Assembly: GCA_024693135.1 (NCBI GenBank) | Contig: JAILLN010000013.1 | Coordinates: 78,448-142,447 of the forward strand | Origin: Lachnospiraceae bacterium | Lineage (GTDB): Bacteria > Bacillota > Clostridia > Lachnospirales > Lachnospiraceae | Length of the DNA stretch: 64,000 nt | Direction of reading: 5' to 3' | Part shown: one piece after another, positions 1-9,770 of the stretch | Layout: every line of letters begins with the position of its first letter | Numbering within the stretch: the stretch's first letter is position 1 | Position numbers and translations under genes: made by a program | The notes under the pieces: model-generated | Database searches by the model: none | Told to the model about the DNA's origin: nothing | Seen by the model: only the letters and a program-made list of their open reading frames with translations

Positions 1-345
1 CTGCTTGCGGCGATCTGGATCCTTGCGGTCATCGGGATCATCTTTAAGGCGGTATGGTATACCTGTCCCCGGTGGATCTCCTCCCTCCTGTACCTTGTCA
101 TGGGCTGGCTTTGCATGGCGGCACTGCCGGCAATCCTTCACGCCCTGCCTCTTGGGGCATTTATCTGGCTTCTTTTGGGAGGCGTCCTATATACGGCCGG
201 TGCAGTCATCTATGCCTTAAAGCTTTCCCGTTTTAACGCACGCCATCTGTATTTCGGCTCCCATGAGATCTTTCACTGCTTCATCATGGCCGGGACCCTC
301 TGCCATTATGTGGTAATGTTCGGCTATGTTTCAATGATTGGATAA
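1..345 (+). CDS. Hemolysin III / TrhA-family membrane protein, C-terminal part (5' end outside window)
   Basis: The frame is open from base 1, so the gene begins left of the window; 114 residues are visible. They form hydrophobic segments ending in the HlyIII family signature: a glycine-rich stretch with YTAG, then HEIFH followed by a last membrane span. In this family the histidines of the C-terminal HExxH-like motif bind metal. Members are seven-helix membrane proteins related to PAQR receptors; the role in bacteria is unclear (membrane homeostasis has been proposed). The 3' end overlaps the convergent decarboxylase gene by 15 bp. Confidence 0.85.
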   Translation: MLAAIWILAVIGIIFKAVWYTCPRWISSLLYLVMGWLCMAALPAILHALPLGAFIWLLLGGVLYTAGAVIYALKLSRFNARHLYFGSHEIFHCFIMAGTLCHYVVMFGYVSMIG

Positions 346-1785
346 TACCTGGATCTGACTCACCTTAGGGTCTGCCGTGCCCTGGAGGGAGCAGCCCTTG
401 TCCTTTGCAAACAGGATATGGTCGATGATCTCCCTCGTGATGCGTTCTCCCGGTGCAAGAATGGGTATGCCGGGGGGATAGCACATCACGAACTCACCGC
501 AGATGCAGTCTGCCGAAAGCTCGATGGGCACGGTCTCCTTTTTGGCATAAAAGGATCTCTGGGGGCTGTATACCACCTCCGGTACCACCGCATCCACAAA
601 AGCCATGTCAGACGGCATCCTGCGATACAGCCTTTTGATATCCTCAAACGCCCCTACCAGCCGTTCGATATCCTGAATCCTGTCTCCAATGGAAATATAG
701 GCCATGATATTTCCGATATCGCCAAATTCCATCTGGATATCATACTCATCCCGCATCAGGTCATAGACCTCGATTCCCGTAAGGCCGATCCCCTTCGTAT
801 AGACACAGAGCTTGGTCACATCGAAATCATAGACGGCTCCCCCGTCGATCAGATCCTTGCCATAGGCATAATAGCCCTCCAGACGGTTGATCTCCTCCCT
901 GGCATACTCTGCCATCTCCGTTACCTTGGCGAAGCTCATCTCTCCGCGGAGAGCAAGATTCCGGCGCGAAATATCCAGGCTGGAAAGAAGGAGATAGCTG
1001 GCACTCGTTGTCTGCGTAAGGTTAATGATCTCCCGGACATGATCCCGGTCAATGCCCTCATTCAAAAGCAGGCAGGAGCTCTGGGTAAGGCTTCCCCCGG
1101 ACTTATGCATGGACACGGCGGCCATGTCCGCTCCGGCACGCATAGCCGGGATAGGCAGATCCCGTCCAAAATACAGATGTGTACCATGTGCTTCATCCAC
1201 CAGCACCTTCAGCCCATTGGCGTGGGCCAGTTCCGTGATGCTTTTCAGGTCGGAGCATATCCCATAATAGGTGGGATTTGTGACAAGCACCGCCACCGCA
1301 TCCGGATTGTCCCGGATGGCTTTCTCCACATCCTTTACCTCCATGCCCAAAGCCACGCCGATCACCTTGTGGATGGCAGGCCTGACATAAACGGGGACGG
1401 CTCCGCAGAGGATCAGGGCATTGATCACGCTCTTATGCACATTGCGGGGAAGAATGATCTTATCCCCCGATTTGCATACCGAAAGGATCATGCCCTGGAC
1501 AGCACTGGTGGTGCCCCCTACCATAAAGAAGGAGCTGGCCGCGCCAAAGGCATCTGCCATCAGATCCTCTGCCTCGGCGATGACCGACACCGGGTTGCAG
1601 AGATTATCCAGGGGCTTCATGCTGTTGACATCCGAGCTCACGCACTGCTCACCCAAAAGCTTGGCAAGCTCCGGATTTCCTCTTCCCCGCTTATGGCCCG
1701 GTACGTCAAAGGGCACCACTCTTTTTTTCTTAAAATTTTCCAACGCCTCATAAAGGGGCGCTTTTGCCTGTTTTTCTAAGTCCAT
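331..1785 (-). CDS. Orn/Lys/Arg decarboxylase family protein (PLP, fold type I)
   Basis: 484-residue protein of the short, Bacillus-type basic amino acid decarboxylase family (SpeA/YaaO-like), which decarboxylates arginine, lysine or ornithine to a polyamine precursor. Visible marks are an N-terminal VPGHKRG motif, the cofactor-region DEAHGTH, and SMHKSGG, which carries the lysine expected to form the Schiff base with PLP. The C-terminal small domain is complete. The substrate cannot be told from sequence alone. The start ATG lies inside the end of the upstream hydratase gene (10-bp overlap), and the ribosome site is weak, so translational coupling is likely. It is the last gene of a leftward run and overlaps the hemolysin-III gene tail to tail. 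Confidence 0.85.
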   Translation of the reverse strand: MDLEKQAKAPLYEALENFKKKRVVPFDVPGHKRGRGNPELAKLLGEQCVSSDVNSMKPLDNLCNPVSVIAEAEDLMADAFGAASSFFMVGGTTSAVQGMILSVCKSGDKIILPRNVHKSVINALILCGAVPVYVRPAIHKVIGVALGMEVKDVEKAIRDNPDAVAVLVTNPTYYGICSDLKSITELAHANGLKVLVDEAHGTHLYFGRDLPIPAMRAGADMAAVSMHKSGGSLTQSSCLLLNEGIDRDHVREIINLTQTTSASYLLLSSLDISRRNLALRGEMSFAKVTEMAEYAREEINRLEGYYAYGKDLIDGGAVYDFDVTKLCVYTKGIGLTGIEVYDLMRDEYDIQMEFGDIGNIMAYISIGDRIQDIERLVGAFEDIKRLYRRMPSDMAFVDAVVPEVVYSPQRSFYAKKETVPIELSADCICGEFVMCYPPGIPILAPGERITREIIDHILFAKDKGCSLQGTADPKVSQIQVLSNH

Positions 1786-4085
1786 GCCTTTTTCTTATTG
1801 TAATTGATCAGGCAGCCATCCAGAATGATCTGCCTCTCATCATCGGTAAGCTCTCCCAGGGCAAGCTCAAATTCCACCAGCTCTTTGCCCTTTATCGAAT
1901 AGGCCTTAAGCGAGGGCTTTTTTTCCGATACCGCTTCAGCAATCCCAGGGATGAACAGATAATCCAGATTTTGGAACGGCAGCTCTCCCGGCTTGATCAG
2001 GAAGGGAAGCATGCCCCAGTTGATCAGATTGCTGCGATAGCGCTTTGTGGCATATTCATTAGCGATATTTGCCCATCCTCCCAGAACCTTCTGTACGGAA
2101 GCCGCCTGCTCCCTGGCCGATCCATCTCCCGGCTTTACCGCAAAGATCACAGAGCCTACACCTGTATTCGACCAGTCTGCTTCGTTGAAGGAAGACCGGA
2201 CCGCTTCCCATGCCTGAGAGAGCGCCGGATCCGAAGCGAGCCTTTCCCCCATGGCCGCCTCCCCTTGTTCCCTTGCTTCTTCAAAGGACCGCACCTCCTT
2301 GGCACGCCCCACATAAGCCGGATCCTTCCTGGAAAGAGCATATTCGGCCAGCCCAAGTGGATTTGAACGGTAAGACGAGGTTTCTCCGGAAGGAATCAAT
2401 TCATCCGTCGTCGTCACCGGATCATGGATCTCGGATACCACCCTAAGAAGGAGATTTTCGGTCAAGGCAGGCATGGCAGGCCAGTCCTTGATATTCGGCC
2501 CCAAGACCACCTCTTCATCCGGCCTTGCGGCTCCCCAGGCATCAAACACCCTCTTTGCGTAGATGGTACGGTCAAAAAAGTACTTGTATTTCTTTGCTTC
2601 CCTGTCGACATGGTCAGCACCGGTAAGCCTTCCCTTGTTTGCCGCAGTGGCGGCGATGGACCTGGCATCCATCAAGGCAACCGATGCGATCTGCCCCTGC
2701 TGAAGCTTTGAACCCTCCCTGTTGGGGAAATTCCTTGTGGAATGCCGGATCGACAGGGCATGATTTGCAGGAGTATCCCCCGCGCCGAAGCACGGCCCGC
2801 AAAAGCAGGTCTTGATCACCACTCCGGCATCGATGAGCCGGCTTACCGCCCCATTCTTTACAAGCTCCGCATATACCGGCATGGAAGCCGGATAAACACT
2901 CATGGTGAATTCATGGTTTCCGATGTCTGCATCCTCCAGGATGTCCGCAGCGGCGCAGAGATTTTCAAAGCCGCCCCCGGCACAGCCTGCAATGATGCCT
3001 TGATCCACGAAAAGACGCCCATCTTTAAGCTTGCTGTGAAGCTCGAAGGAAACCTCCTTCCCAAAGGAAACCTCTGCCCTCTTTTCCACCTCCGACAAAA
3101 TATCCCCGGGAGACGCATTGACCTCATCAATGGCATATACATTGGAAGGATGGAAGGGCATGGCGATCATCGGCTTCACCCTGCCCAGGTCCACTTCGAC
3201 CAGGTCATCATAATAAGCCGTATCCTCCGGCTTCAGCTCTTTATAATCCGAGCTTCTGCCATGCAGGGCAAGCCATTCCTCCACCGCCCCGTCCGTCTGC
3301 CAGATGGAGCTTAGGCAGGTGGTCTCCGTCGTCATGACATCGATCCCGATGCGGAAATCCACGGAGAGGTTTCCGACACCCGGCCCGAAAAACTCCATAA
3401 TGCTGTTCTTTACGATCCCCTCCGGAAAAAGCCTCCCGATCAGGGCAAGCGCCACGTCCTGCGGACCCACGCCCTTTCCCGGCTTCCCCGTCAGAAAGAT
3501 CCCCACCACCTTCGGCCGGTCGATATCATAGGTCTGGGACAGAAGCTGCTTTACCAGCTCCGGTCCTCCTTCCCCGACGGCCATGGTTCCCAGGGCGCCA
3601 TACCGGGTATGGGAATCCGATCCCAGGATCATTTTGCCCGATCCGGCCAGCATCTCCCTGGCATATTGATGGATCACGGCTTGATGGGGAGGCACATAGA
3701 TCCCCCCATATTTCCTGGCGGAGGATAATCCAAAGACGTGATCATCCTCATTAATGGTACCGCCCACGGCGCACAGGGAATTATGGCAGTTTGTCAATAC
3801 ATAGGGCACCGGAAATTTCTCAAGCCCGGATGCCCTGGCCGTCTGGATGATCCCCACGAAAGTAATGTCATGGGAGGTCAGGCAGTCAAAGCGCAGCTTC
3901 AGATGCTCCATGCTGCCGGAGGTATTGTGGCTCTTAAGGATCCGGTAAGCCATGGTTCCCTTTCTCGCCTCATCACGGTCAAGCCTCTCCTCTTCTCCCC
4001 GGGGGGCTGGCTTCTGGCCGACCACAAAGGTTCCGGCATTTCTTACGGAAACGCAGTCTTTCACTGCAGGTGAATAATTAAACAT
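1776..4085 (-). CDS. Aconitase-family hydratase (YbhJ-like)
   Basis: 769 residues, resembling the uncharacterised YbhJ-like branch of the aconitase superfamily. Aconitases isomerise or hydrate hydroxy-acids at a [4Fe-4S] cluster. Likely cluster ligands are seen: a cysteine in AGCAGGG, and the CFCGPC segment followed by RNFPNREG, which matches the aconitase CGPC...NR(N)F region. The central aconitase alpha/beta domains and a C-terminal swivel-like domain (about residues 560-760) are present. The start is uncertain: GTG at 4091 is also open, but ATG at 4085 has GAGG nine bases upstream. It lies 15 bases after glgP and overlaps the decarboxylase gene. No TCA-cycle gene is nearby, and the true substrate is unknown. 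Confidence 0.75.
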   Translation of the reverse strand: MFNYSPAVKDCVSVRNAGTFVVGQKPAPRGEEERLDRDEARKGTMAYRILKSHNTSGSMEHLKLRFDCLTSHDITFVGIIQTARASGLEKFPVPYVLTNCHNSLCAVGGTINEDDHVFGLSSARKYGGIYVPPHQAVIHQYAREMLAGSGKMILGSDSHTRYGALGTMAVGEGGPELVKQLLSQTYDIDRPKVVGIFLTGKPGKGVGPQDVALALIGRLFPEGIVKNSIMEFFGPGVGNLSVDFRIGIDVMTTETTCLSSIWQTDGAVEEWLALHGRSSDYKELKPEDTAYYDDLVEVDLGRVKPMIAMPFHPSNVYAIDEVNASPGDILSEVEKRAEVSFGKEVSFELHSKLKDGRLFVDQGIIAGCAGGGFENLCAAADILEDADIGNHEFTMSVYPASMPVYAELVKNGAVSRLIDAGVVIKTCFCGPCFGAGDTPANHALSIRHSTRNFPNREGSKLQQGQIASVALMDARSIAATAANKGRLTGADHVDREAKKYKYFFDRTIYAKRVFDAWGAARPDEEVVLGPNIKDWPAMPALTENLLLRVVSEIHDPVTTTDELIPSGETSSYRSNPLGLAEYALSRKDPAYVGRAKEVRSFEEAREQGEAAMGERLASDPALSQAWEAVRSSFNEADWSNTGVGSVIFAVKPGDGSAREQAASVQKVLGGWANIANEYATKRYRSNLINWGMLPFLIKPGELPFQNLDYLFIPGIAEAVSEKKPSLKAYSIKGKELVEFELALGELTDDERQIILDGCLINYNKKKAWT

Positions 4086-4100
4086 AAACACGATCCTCTT

Positions 4101-6566
4101 TTATTTCTTTCTGAGCTTTACTTTGTCCAAATGCCAGATATCATTTACATATTCCTTGATGGTACGGTCTGAGGAGAACTTTCCGGAGGCCGCCACATTC
4201 AGGATGGCTTTCCTGGCCCATTCCGACTGATTTTTGTAGGCCTGTTCCACCTTTTCCTGGGCTTCGGCATATGAGCGGAAATCCTTCAGGATAAAGTATG
4301 TATCCGCCCTGCTGGTAACCTGCGTATTCAAAAGGGAATTATACAGATCCCGGAAAAGCTCCGGATCATTCTTAGCATAAAACCCATTGATCAGCTGCAT
4401 CAAAACCTCCCGGATCTCCTGGTCATTATTGAAGATATCCATGGGGTTGTATCCGCCATTGTTCTCATACTGGATCACCTCATCCGAGGACATGCCGAAG
4501 ATGAACATATTCTCTTCCCCGACTTCCTCTGCCATCTCCACATTTGCCCCATCCATAGTGCCGATGGTCAGGGCTCCGTTCAGCATGAATTTCATGTTGC
4601 CCGTGCCGGATGCCTCCTTGGAGGCCGTAGAGATCTGCTCGGAAACATCTGCCGCAGCAAAGATGATCTCTGCATTGGACACACGGTAATCCTCTATGAA
4701 TACCACCTTGATCTTGCCCTTGATGGATTCGTCCTTGTTGATCACATCCGCCACGGAATTGATCAATTTGATGGTCAGCTTGGCATTCTTATAGCCGGCC
4801 GCGGCCTTTGCGCCAAAGATGAAGGTCCTGGGATAGAAATCCAGGCCCGGATCCGCCTTGATCTTATTGTACAGATACATGACATGAAGGATATTCAGCA
4901 GCTGCCTCTTATATTCATGAAGCCGCTTTACCTGCACGTCAAAGATGGATCTGGGATTCACTTCTATTCCGTTATGCTCCAGGATATACTGCGCCAGCCT
5001 TTCCTTGTTCTTGAACTTGATATTCATGAACTCCGTCTGTGCCTTTTTATCCTCTGCATATACCTTAAGCCCCTTGACCTTGGACAGATCCGTGACCCAG
5101 TCGCTTCCCACATGGTCTGTGACCCAGGCCGCCAGGAGCGGATTGCCATGGAGCAGGAAACGGCGCTGGGTGATGCCATTGGTCTTATTATTGAATTTCT
5201 CCGGCATCATCTCATAGAAGTCCTTCAGCTCCTGCTTCTTCAGGATCTCCGTATGCAGCCTGGCCACGCCGTTCACGGAAAAGCCGGCACAGATCGCCAG
5301 GTTGGCCATACGGACCTGGCCGTCGTAGATGATGGCCATCTTGCGGATCTTCTCCTGATTGCCCGGATAATCCTTTGCGATCTCCAGGCAGAACCGGCGG
5401 TTGATTTCTTCCACGATCTGGTAGATCCTGGGAAGCAGCCTGGAGAAAAGCTCCATCGGCCATTTCTCCAAAGCCTCGGACATGATCGTATGGTTTGTAT
5501 ATGCGCAGGTCTTGGTGGTAACTGCCCAGGCCTCATCCCAGGTCAGGTCATAATCATCCATGAGGATGCGCATCAGCTCCGCCACGGCCACGGTGGGGTG
5601 GGTATCGTTAAGCTGGAAGACATTCTTCTCATAGAAATTGCGCACATCACTATGCTTCCTCATGTACTTCGCCACAGCCTCCTGCACCGATGCAGAAATG
5701 AAGAAATACTGCTGCTTTAAGCGAAGCTCCTTGCCCGCGTAATGGTTATCATTCGGATAAAGCACATCACAAAGGTTTCTGGCCAGGTTGTCCTGCTCCA
5801 CTGCCTGATGGTAATCTCCCTTGTCGAAGGAATCCAGGCGGAAGCATTCCACCGGCTCCGCATCCCAGATCCTCAAAGTATTTACTATGCCGTTTCCATA
5901 GCCTACGATGGGCATGTCGTAGGGCACCGCATTGACCGACTGGTAGCCCTCCTGGATGAAGTGATTCCTGCCCTTATCATCGGTTTCCACCTTGACATAT
6001 CCGCCGAACTTCACCTCTTTCTGATATTCCCTCCGCCTCAGCTCAAAGGGATTGCCATCCCGAAGCCAGTCATCCGGCACCTCCCTCTGATAGCCATCCC
6101 GGATCTGCTGCCTGAACATCCCGTAATGATACCGGATCCCGCAGCCATAGGCACAATATCCCAATGTGGCCAGGGAATCCAGGAAGCAGGCCGCCAGCCT
6201 TCCGAGGCCGCCGTTTCCCAAAGCCGCATCCGGCTCCTCGTCCTCGATCATATTCAGATCGATATTCAGCTCATGCAGGGCCTTCTTGACTTCCTCATAT
6301 TCGCAGAGATTGATCAGATTGTTCCCCAGGGCACGTCCCATCAGAAATTCCATGGACAGATAATAAACCGTCTTGGGATCTTCCTTCTCGTATGCCTTTT
6401 GGGTATTCATCCACTTTTCAATGATCGTGTCCTTCACCGTATAGCAGACGGCCTGGTAGATCTGCTGCTTGGATGCTTCATCCAGGTTTCTCCGGTAAAG
6501 CACCCGGACATTTTCCTTGACGGATTTCTTGAACGCCTCTTTGTCGAATGAATGTGTGATGATCAT
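4101..6566 (-). CDS. glgP: Glycogen/starch/alpha-glucan phosphorylase
   Basis: 821 residues, the usual length for GT35 phosphorylases, which release glucose-1-phosphate from alpha-1,4-glucans with PLP. Family blocks are visible: YYLSMEFLMGRAL near the N-terminus, ALGNGGLGRLAACFLDS, VFQLNDTHPT, and the C-terminal EASGTGNMKF block containing the PLP lysine. I chose ATG 6566 because it has a GGAGG site and its ATGA overlaps the ileS stop, indicating coupling; an upstream ATG at 6620 lies inside ileS. The glycogen synthesis genes glgC and glgD are about 10 kb away, so storage and breakdown are near each other but not in one operon. Confidence 0.95.
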   Translation of the reverse strand: MIITHSFDKEAFKKSVKENVRVLYRRNLDEASKQQIYQAVCYTVKDTIIEKWMNTQKAYEKEDPKTVYYLSMEFLMGRALGNNLINLCEYEEVKKALHELNIDLNMIEDEEPDAALGNGGLGRLAACFLDSLATLGYCAYGCGIRYHYGMFRQQIRDGYQREVPDDWLRDGNPFELRRREYQKEVKFGGYVKVETDDKGRNHFIQEGYQSVNAVPYDMPIVGYGNGIVNTLRIWDAEPVECFRLDSFDKGDYHQAVEQDNLARNLCDVLYPNDNHYAGKELRLKQQYFFISASVQEAVAKYMRKHSDVRNFYEKNVFQLNDTHPTVAVAELMRILMDDYDLTWDEAWAVTTKTCAYTNHTIMSEALEKWPMELFSRLLPRIYQIVEEINRRFCLEIAKDYPGNQEKIRKMAIIYDGQVRMANLAICAGFSVNGVARLHTEILKKQELKDFYEMMPEKFNNKTNGITQRRFLLHGNPLLAAWVTDHVGSDWVTDLSKVKGLKVYAEDKKAQTEFMNIKFKNKERLAQYILEHNGIEVNPRSIFDVQVKRLHEYKRQLLNILHVMYLYNKIKADPGLDFYPRTFIFGAKAAAGYKNAKLTIKLINSVADVINKDESIKGKIKVVFIEDYRVSNAEIIFAAADVSEQISTASKEASGTGNMKFMLNGALTIGTMDGANVEMAEEVGEENMFIFGMSSDEVIQYENNGGYNPMDIFNNDQEIREVLMQLINGFYAKNDPELFRDLYNSLLNTQVTSRADTYFILKDFRSYAEAQEKVEQAYKNQSEWARKAILNVAASGKFSSDRTIKEYVNDIWHLDKVKLRKK

Positions 6567-9500
6567 GCTCCCTCCTTCTTCACAACTGCCAATGACACCT
6601 TTTCTCCGTTGATGTTCCATTCCTTAGCATATGCTTCCGGCTTTCCGTCAGCAGAACCAATGACCGCATCATCGGCCATGACTTCCTTCAGCAGGAATGC
6701 CCGGTTCGCCTCAAGATATCCTGCAAGCGTATCATTGCCCCATAAATAAACCAGGATCTTATCCATGACCTCAAAGCCTGCTTCTTTACGCATGGTCTGG
6801 ATCTTGGAGATAAGCTCCCGCACGTAGCCCTCCTCCAGAAGCTCCTCTGTCAGGTTCGTATCCAGCACGACCGTGATCTGGGCATTTCCCTGCTCCACAA
6901 AGCCCTCCCGGCTTGTCTGCTCGATCAGAAGATCCTCCTTTGTCAGGGATACCTCCGTGCCGTCTGCATCAAAAACCAATGCCCCGTTCTGATCCAGCTG
7001 GTCCATAGCCGCATTTCCATCCAGCCCGGAAAGCACCTCCCGGATCCAGCCCAGGACCTTTCCGTACTTCGGCCCTACGGTCTTCAGCTGCGGCTTGAAC
7101 AGATACGTGGTATAGCTCCGGATATCTTGAGAGAACTCCACCTTCTTCACATTCAGCTCATCCTCAATGATCTCCCTGTACAATCCGGAAAGCTCTCCCT
7201 CGGATTTCACGAACATCTTTGCAATGGGCTGGCGGTTTTTGATATTGCATGCGTTTCTTGCCGCCCTGCCCAAAACTACGATATTCAATACGGCCTTCAT
7301 TTCCTTTTCCAGCTTCGGATCGATCAGCGACTCATCCGCCTTTGGATAATCCGTAAGATGAATGGATTCGGCCGCATCCGGATCCACGCTCCGTACCAGA
7401 TTCTGATAGATCTCTTCCGTCATGAACGGGATCATGGGAGCGGCCGCTTTGCATATCGTCACCAGGCAGGTATAGAGCGTCATATAGGCATTGATCTTGT
7501 CCTGCTCCATGCCCGCCGCCCAGTAGCGGTCCCGGCTCCTGCGGACATACCAATTGGAAAGATCGTCCACGAAATCCTGCAGGCATTTCGCCGCCTCCGT
7601 GATCCGGTACTGATCCAGGTCCCCATCCGTTTCCCTGACACAAGAATTAAGCCGGCTTAAGATCCAGCGGTCCATGACCGACAGGCTTTCCCTGTCCAGG
7701 CTGTATTTCGAGGCATCAAACCCATCGATATTTGCATAGAGTACGAAAAACGCATAGGTATTCCACAGCGTACCCATAAACTTCCTCTGGCCCTCCATCA
7801 CGGCCTGGTCATGGAAGCGGTTTGGAAGCCAGGGTGCCGAATTGATGTAGAAATACCAGCGGATGGCATCTGCACCGAAACGCTCCAGCGCATCAAAGGG
7901 ATCTACCGCATTTCCCTTGGATTTGCTCATCTTCTGTCCATCCGCATCCTGTACCAGCCCCAGCACGATCACGTTATTGTAGCAGGGCGAATTAAAGAGC
8001 AGGGTGCTTTCCGCAAGAAGGGAATAAAACCATCCCCTGGTCTGGTCTACGGCTTCGCTGATGAAGGATGCCGGATACTGGCTCTTAAAAAGCTCCTTAT
8101 TTTCAAAGGGATAATGATGCTGGGCAAAGGGCATGGCTCCCGAATCAAACCAGCAGTCGATCACCTCCGGCACGCGCTTCATGGTTTTCCCGCAGTCCGG
8201 GCAGGGGATCGTGATGGCATCCACATAAGGACGGTGAAGTTCCACGGTCTTCGCCTCCTCCATGCCGCTTAAGTGGTAAAGCTCCTCTCTCGAGCCCACA
8301 GAGATCCTCTTCTGGCAGCCCGGGCATTCCCACACATTCAGCGGCGTGCCCCAATAGCGGTTTCTGGAGATGGCCCAGTCCTGAAGGTTTTTAAGCCATT
8401 CCCCAAAACGCCCCGTGCCGATCGTCGGAGGGATCCAATTGATCTTTTCGTTATTGCGGATCATGTCCTCCCTGACATCGGTCATCCGGATGAACCAGGA
8501 TTCCCTTGCATAGTAGATCAGCGGAGTATCGCAGCGCCAGCAGAAGGGATAATCATGCTCGAATTTCGGTGCGGAGAAAAGAAGTCCTCTCCGGTCCAGA
8601 TCCTTCAGCACTTCAGGATCTGCATCCTTCACAAAGAGGCCTGCGAAGGGAGTTTCCTCGGTCATGCATCCCTTTTCATCCACAAACTGCACCAGAGGCA
8701 TGTCATATTTCCGTCCGACCCTGGCATCATCCTCACCGAAAGCGGGAGCCTGGTGAACCACCCCCGTGCCGTCCTCCATGGTCACATAATCATCCGACAC
8801 CACATAATGGGCTTTTTTATGCTGTCTTGCCGCTTCCTTTGCCGCACATTCAAAGAGCGCCTCATATTCCTTCTGCTCCAGGTCTTTTCCCTTGTACCTC
8901 TCCAGGATCTCATAGGGTGAAGTACCCTCTCCTCCCAGCACCTTCTCTGCCAGTGCCTCTGCCAGATAATAGGTATAGCCATCCGCCGTCTTTACCTTGA
9001 CATAGCTCTCCTCCGGATTGACGCAGAGCGCCACGTTGGAGGGCAGTGTCCAGGGAGTCGTGGTCCATGCCAGAATGTAGGCATCCTCGTTTTTCACCTT
9101 AAACCGGGCAATGGCAGAGCGCTCCTTGATGTTCCGGTATCCCTGCGCCACCTCATGGGAAGAAAGGGGTGTGCCGCAGCGGGGGCAGTAGGGCACGATC
9201 TTAAAGCCTTTATACAGTAGCCCCTTGTCCCAGATCTGCTTCAGTGCCCACCATTCCGACTCGATATAGTCGTCCTCATAAGTCACGTACGGATGCTCCA
9301 TATCCGCCCAGAATCCTACGGTGGAGGAGAAGTCCTCCCACATGCCCTTATACTTCCAGACAGACTCCTTGCATTCCTTGATGAATGGCTCCAGCCCATA
9401 TTCCTCGATCTGCTCCTTGCCATCCAGCCCCAGCTTCTTTTCCACCTCCAGCTCCACCGGAAGCCCGTGGGTATCCCAGCCTGCCTTTCTGGGCACAAAC

Positions 9501-9730
9501 TGTCCCTTCATGGTGTGGTATCTGGGGATCATGTCCTTGATCACCCTCGTCAGGACATGGCCGATATGCGGCTTTCCATTTGCCGTCGGAGGACCGTCAT
9601 AAAAGGTATAGGTCTCTCCCCCCTCCCGGATCTTCATGGATTTCTCAAAGATGGCGTTTTCCTTCCAGAAGCGCTCCACCTCCTTTTCCCTTTCCACAAA
9701 ATTCAGGTCTGTGTTGACTTTTTTATACAT
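6563..9730 (-). CDS. ileS: Isoleucine--tRNA ligase
   Basis: 1055-residue class I aminoacyl-tRNA synthetase that charges tRNA-Ile. The HIGH motif appears as PHIGH (about residue 50) and the KMSKS motif as KMSKSKGN (about residue 600). Between them are the editing domain and two CxxC pairs (ECPGC and PCPDC, about residues 465-520). The GWDTHGLPVE block and long C-terminus resemble the eukaryote/archaea-like IleS2 type rather than the E. coli type; IleS2 enzymes are often insensitive to mupirocin (inference). The start at 9730 has GAGGAGG upstream; 9745 is also open. Only 40 bases separate it from pncB, so there is no room for a T-box leader. It overlaps glgP by four bases. Confidence 0.95.
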   Translation of the reverse strand: MYKKVNTDLNFVEREKEVERFWKENAIFEKSMKIREGGETYTFYDGPPTANGKPHIGHVLTRVIKDMIPRYHTMKGQFVPRKAGWDTHGLPVELEVEKKLGLDGKEQIEEYGLEPFIKECKESVWKYKGMWEDFSSTVGFWADMEHPYVTYEDDYIESEWWALKQIWDKGLLYKGFKIVPYCPRCGTPLSSHEVAQGYRNIKERSAIARFKVKNEDAYILAWTTTPWTLPSNVALCVNPEESYVKVKTADGYTYYLAEALAEKVLGGEGTSPYEILERYKGKDLEQKEYEALFECAAKEAARQHKKAHYVVSDDYVTMEDGTGVVHQAPAFGEDDARVGRKYDMPLVQFVDEKGCMTEETPFAGLFVKDADPEVLKDLDRRGLLFSAPKFEHDYPFCWRCDTPLIYYARESWFIRMTDVREDMIRNNEKINWIPPTIGTGRFGEWLKNLQDWAISRNRYWGTPLNVWECPGCQKRISVGSREELYHLSGMEEAKTVELHRPYVDAITIPCPDCGKTMKRVPEVIDCWFDSGAMPFAQHHYPFENKELFKSQYPASFISEAVDQTRGWFYSLLAESTLLFNSPCYNNVIVLGLVQDADGQKMSKSKGNAVDPFDALERFGADAIRWYFYINSAPWLPNRFHDQAVMEGQRKFMGTLWNTYAFFVLYANIDGFDASKYSLDRESLSVMDRWILSRLNSCVRETDGDLDQYRITEAAKCLQDFVDDLSNWYVRRSRDRYWAAGMEQDKINAYMTLYTCLVTICKAAAPMIPFMTEEIYQNLVRSVDPDAAESIHLTDYPKADESLIDPKLEKEMKAVLNIVVLGRAARNACNIKNRQPIAKMFVKSEGELSGLYREIIEDELNVKKVEFSQDIRSYTTYLFKPQLKTVGPKYGKVLGWIREVLSGLDGNAAMDQLDQNGALVFDADGTEVSLTKEDLLIEQTSREGFVEQGNAQITVVLDTNLTEELLEEGYVRELISKIQTMRKEAGFEVMDKILVYLWGNDTLAGYLEANRAFLLKEVMADDAVIGSADGKPEAYAKEWNINGEKVSLAVVKKEGA

Positions 9731-9770
9731 GGATCCTCCTCGCAATCATTTTCTTTCTGCTTCTTTCCGA

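Noticed and set aside
418..1779. 453-codon open frame on the plus strand opposite the decarboxylase gene
   Set aside because: Mirror frame of a well supported gene; the translation is low-complexity and resembles nothing, with no ribosome site.
9731..9770. T-box leader before ileS
   Set aside because: Only 40 bases separate pncB from ileS, too short, and no T-box sequence is present.
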